Shown: one piece after another, positions 61,979-64,000 of the stretch
Layout of the letters: the number at the start of each line of letters is the position of its first letter
How positions within the stretch are numbered: position 1 is the stretch's first letter
NCBI RefSeq assembly: GCF_040095835.1
Contig: NZ_JBBMFT010000001.1
Coordinates: 620,001 to 684,000, forward strand
DNA: 64,000 nt
Reading direction: 5' to 3'
Origin: Flavonifractor hominis
GTDB lineage: Bacteria; Bacillota; Clostridia; Oscillospirales; Oscillospiraceae
Translations under genes and position numbers: made by a program
Notes under the pieces: generated by a model
What the model was told of the DNA's origin: nothing
Databases searched by the model: none
What the model saw: only the letters and a program-made list of their open reading frames with translations

Positions 61979-62868
61979 CCCAACGCCTCCACGATGGTGT
62001 CCATGTTCTTCTGCATGGCATCAATATAGGGCTGGATACCGGTACCGTCGCCGCTCATGATCATATCCAGCTGATAAACTTCACAGCCAGTCTCCCGAGA
62101 AATGGCCTGGGCGGTAGCGTCCGAGCCGTTGACCTCAGTGAAAATAGCCGGAATATCATACTTCCTGATGAGAGAGACGATCTCCTGGATCTCAGCAGCA
62201 GAGGCCTCCGAACCCTCCTCTTCCTCAATCGCCTTTAAGAGCGTAAGGCCATTGTCCTGGGCAAAGTATTGGAATCCGTCGTGAAACGTGATGAGATAGG
62301 GACAGGTCAGTTCTGCCAGCCGGGGATCATCGCCCGGGAGCAACGCTGTGGCAGCGGTACCGTTTTCGGTATACCGCTCCAGATTGCCTTCATCCACTTC
62401 CCCCAGGCCGTGAACAATATTGTTCATCATCACAGCGGCCGACTCCTCATTCATCCAGATATGGGGATCGTATTCCGTATCGTGGTCATGGCCCTCATGC
62501 CCCAGGGCGGGCAGCAGTTCGATGCCCTCGGAACAGTCGATTACCGGCGCCTCGGAAGCCGCCAGGGCATCGTCCATAAAGTCCTCCAGCCCAGCGCCAT
62601 TCATCACGATCACGTCCGCACCCTCGATGGCCTTCATGTCATTGACCGTAAGGGTATAGTCGTGGAGGCAGGAGGTCTGCTGGTTCACGAGCAAACTGAC
62701 CTCCACGCTATCCACTCCCTCGGTCACCGCTGTGGTGAACAGGTATACCGGGTAGGTGGTAGCCAGGATGTGCAGCTTACCGTCGTCCTCAGGCTGGGAG
62801 GCAGCGGGAGCGGAACAGGCCGAGAGCAGGAGGCCCAGGGTACAGGCCGCCGCGAGCAATTTTTTCAT
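61975..62868 (-). CDS. znuA: zinc-binding lipoprotein of an ABC transporter (ZnuA-like)
   Basis: The 297-residue protein starts at the ATG behind AAGGGG. It has a lipoprotein signal (LLLSACSAP). Cluster A-1 solute-binding features include TTYPVYLFTTAV and GAGLEDFMDDAL. A His-rich stretch GHEGHDHDTEYDPHIWM points to zinc. The transcript leader carries a large palindrome. Confidence 0.9.
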   Translation of the reverse strand: MKKLLAAACTLGLLLSACSAPAASQPEDDGKLHILATTYPVYLFTTAVTEGVDSVEVSLLVNQQTSCLHDYTLTVNDMKAIEGADVIVMNGAGLEDFMDDALAASEAPVIDCSEGIELLPALGHEGHDHDTEYDPHIWMNEESAAVMMNNIVHGLGEVDEGNLERYTENGTAATALLPGDDPRLAELTCPYLITFHDGFQYFAQDNGLTLLKAIEEEEGSEASAAEIQEIVSLIRKYDIPAIFTEVNGSDATAQAISRETGCEVYQLDMIMSGDGTGIQPYIDAMQKNMDTIVEALG

Positions 62869-62893
62869 AGAGATCCCCTTGTCTAAACAAAAA

Positions 62894-62932
62894 ATACGAT
62901 ATGCTGGGCAATTCCTACCCAGCATATCGTAT
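62894..62932 (-). promoter_or_regulatory. 15-bp-arm palindrome in the znuA leader
   Basis: ATACGATATGCTGGG and its exact complement flank a 9-base loop. On the minus strand six T residues follow, so it can act as terminator of the upstream gene, as attenuator of znuA, or as an operator; it overlaps the -10 box. Confidence 0.6.
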
Positions 62933-62959
62933 TATACCGCACTTTTTCCATTCTGTAAA
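62931..62959 (-). promoter_or_regulatory. znuABC promoter
   Basis: TTTACA (62954-62959), 17 bp and TATAAT (62931-62936) on the minus strand. The -10 box shares two bases with the palindrome. Confidence 0.65.
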
Positions 62960-62967
62960 ACAATTCT

Positions 62968-63816
62968 TTACCACCGGCCCAGAAGAAACTGCGCCATCAG
63001 GTGGAGCGGTAAAAATCCGGCAGCGTAGCTGGCCAGATTGGCGCACACCGCGTACCCAACCCGGCGGATGGCCTTCTGGTCCCGCAGCAGCAGGCCATAG
63101 GCAATCGCCTCCGCCACCAAAATCAGAGCCTCCACCGGCAGTAACAGCAGGTAGTAGAGGGAATGGGCCCCCACTGCCAGGATAGACGAGCCCAGCAGAA
63201 TATGGAGGACCGCCTGGGTCGCCAGATTGACCACCAGAAACACCACTACACTCCGCCGGCTACGGAATCCGAACAGCCACAGGAGAACTCCCTCCACCAC
63301 CAAAGTTGGGATCAGGGTGGAAAGAAACTGTGTGAGATAGTACCCCACCGTAGAGGTGGAGCGGGTGATGGTATTGGTGGCGTAGTCATATACCAGCTCG
63401 GTATGGAACACCGTCCTGGTAAAGGGCTCCGCCGTGGCCTGGGCGCCGTCGGCAGAAGATACCGCAATGCGGAAGGTCTCCGGAAGGCCAAAATAGGAGA
63501 AGGTATGGGTGCCATCCTCCCCTGGCAGCAGGTCTCCAAACAGCGGCGGGTTGGTGCCGTGTACCAGGGCGGGATACCAGCCCTCCCCCTCCCAGCTGCG
63601 CAGCCCCTCCACCAGAGCTGGGTCATAGTCTCCCAGGTTCAGATTGGCAGAGCCGCTTTCATCCTGGTGGAGCAGGTCCAGGTAGTATATCCCATTCGGT
63701 GGGTTGACCACCGTGATGGTAAGGGACTCTTTGGGCCCCACATCGGCAGAGGCGGTCCCCCACAGCAGGACCAGACTGAGCAGAAGACAGGGAATGGCGC
63801 GGAGCAGACGCTTCAT
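62968..63816 (-). CDS. membrane protein with extracytoplasmic N-terminal domain
   Basis: The 282-residue protein starts at the ATG behind AGGAGG. It has a signal peptide (LLLSLVLLWGTASA), a soluble domain of about 130 residues (SLTITVVNPPNGIYYLDL), then about five membrane segments. No family is recognised. The place directly before the zinc operon may be chance, because a hairpin and promoter separate them. Confidence 0.65.
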   Translation of the reverse strand: MKRLLRAIPCLLLSLVLLWGTASADVGPKESLTITVVNPPNGIYYLDLLHQDESGSANLNLGDYDPALVEGLRSWEGEGWYPALVHGTNPPLFGDLLPGEDGTHTFSYFGLPETFRIAVSSADGAQATAEPFTRTVFHTELVYDYATNTITRSTSTVGYYLTQFLSTLIPTLVVEGVLLWLFGFRSRRSVVVFLVVNLATQAVLHILLGSSILAVGAHSLYYLLLLPVEALILVAEAIAYGLLLRDQKAIRRVGYAVCANLASYAAGFLPLHLMAQFLLGRW

Positions 63817-63888
63817 GGCAGATCCTCCTTCCTGTGTTTCTACCCGATACACACTTGAGAGGGAGCAATGATTGCGCAGAAGGGAACA

Positions 63889-64000
63889 TTATTTTGCGTA
63901 GTAGTTGATCAGGCAGCCGGCCAGAACGATATCCCGCGCTCCCCACGGATCAAACTCCGTGGGGCCCTAAGGCGGATAAAATCTGCTGGGGCGAAGTAAA
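63889..64000 (-). pseudogene. 3' end of an unidentified gene, possibly frameshifted
   Basis: On the minus strand the frame FTSPQQILSALGPH runs into an early TGA. One base shift at GGGCCCC (63961-63967 on the plus strand) restores a plausible end PTEFDPWGARDIVLAGCLIN, stopping with TAA at 63889-63891. The gene continues past the window edge, so neither its identity nor the shift can be confirmed. Confidence 0.3.

Overview
The window looks like a Gram-positive, gut-type Clostridia chromosome (Oscillospirales-like, in the Flavonifractor or Intestinimonas range). This is inferred from moderately high chromosomal GC, strong AGGAGG-type ribosome binding sites, TTG and GTG starts, an SLH-domain surface protein, a membrane pyrophosphatase and a tet(W) cargo gene. 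No rRNA, tRNA or CRISPR array was seen.

Left chromosomal part (1-10865). A partial 2-keto-4-pentenoate hydratase-type gene diverges from an IclR regulator. An EamA exporter follows, then a PAS/AAA+ sigma-54 activator. Next comes a three-gene unit, CitMHS transporter - AtuA-family enzyme - small AtuA-like partner, behind a well-formed -24/-12 promoter. The set reads as a carboxylic-acid uptake and catabolism locus of unknown substrate. After it come a GNAT acetyltransferase, a MarR/MFS efflux pair with a perfect 26-bp operator, and a small secreted protein.

Central part (10866-48290). This is the main feature of the window: four integrative mobilizable elements (IME-A to IME-D) lie head to tail in the same orientation behind the 3' end of guaA. 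Five copies of ATTCCCACTC, the last codons of guaA, separate them. Each element carries an XRE repressor facing an excisionase - integrase - RHH mobilization protein - RepA-like ATPase cluster. Three of the four have a MobV relaxase and a candidate oriT. Each has a 3+3 inverted cluster of 9-bp iterons at the end of the ATPase gene, and a matching pair of 11-bp-spaced arm repeats at both ends. No conjugation pore genes are present, so transfer would need a helper. Cargo: A has an SLOG protein, a four-TM putative effector and a HEPN-like protein, and has no relaxase. B has tet(W), a methyltransferase and scraps of another mobile element. C has an AlwI-like restriction-modification system plus a PIN/ImmA toxin-antitoxin-like pair. 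D has a lincosamide nucleotidyltransferase and an ABC-F protein behind an attenuator with a four-codon leader. The original guaA terminator appears to survive at 10813-10857, about 37 kb from guaA.

Right chromosomal part (48279-64000). guaA, an SLH-domain secreted protein, uridine phosphorylase, a secreted protein, the TrkA/TrkH potassium system, a K+-dependent-type membrane pyrophosphatase, a lipoprotein M28 peptidase, a ZnuABC-type zinc uptake operon with a large 5' palindrome, and a membrane protein. A gene end that may be frameshifted sits at the right edge.
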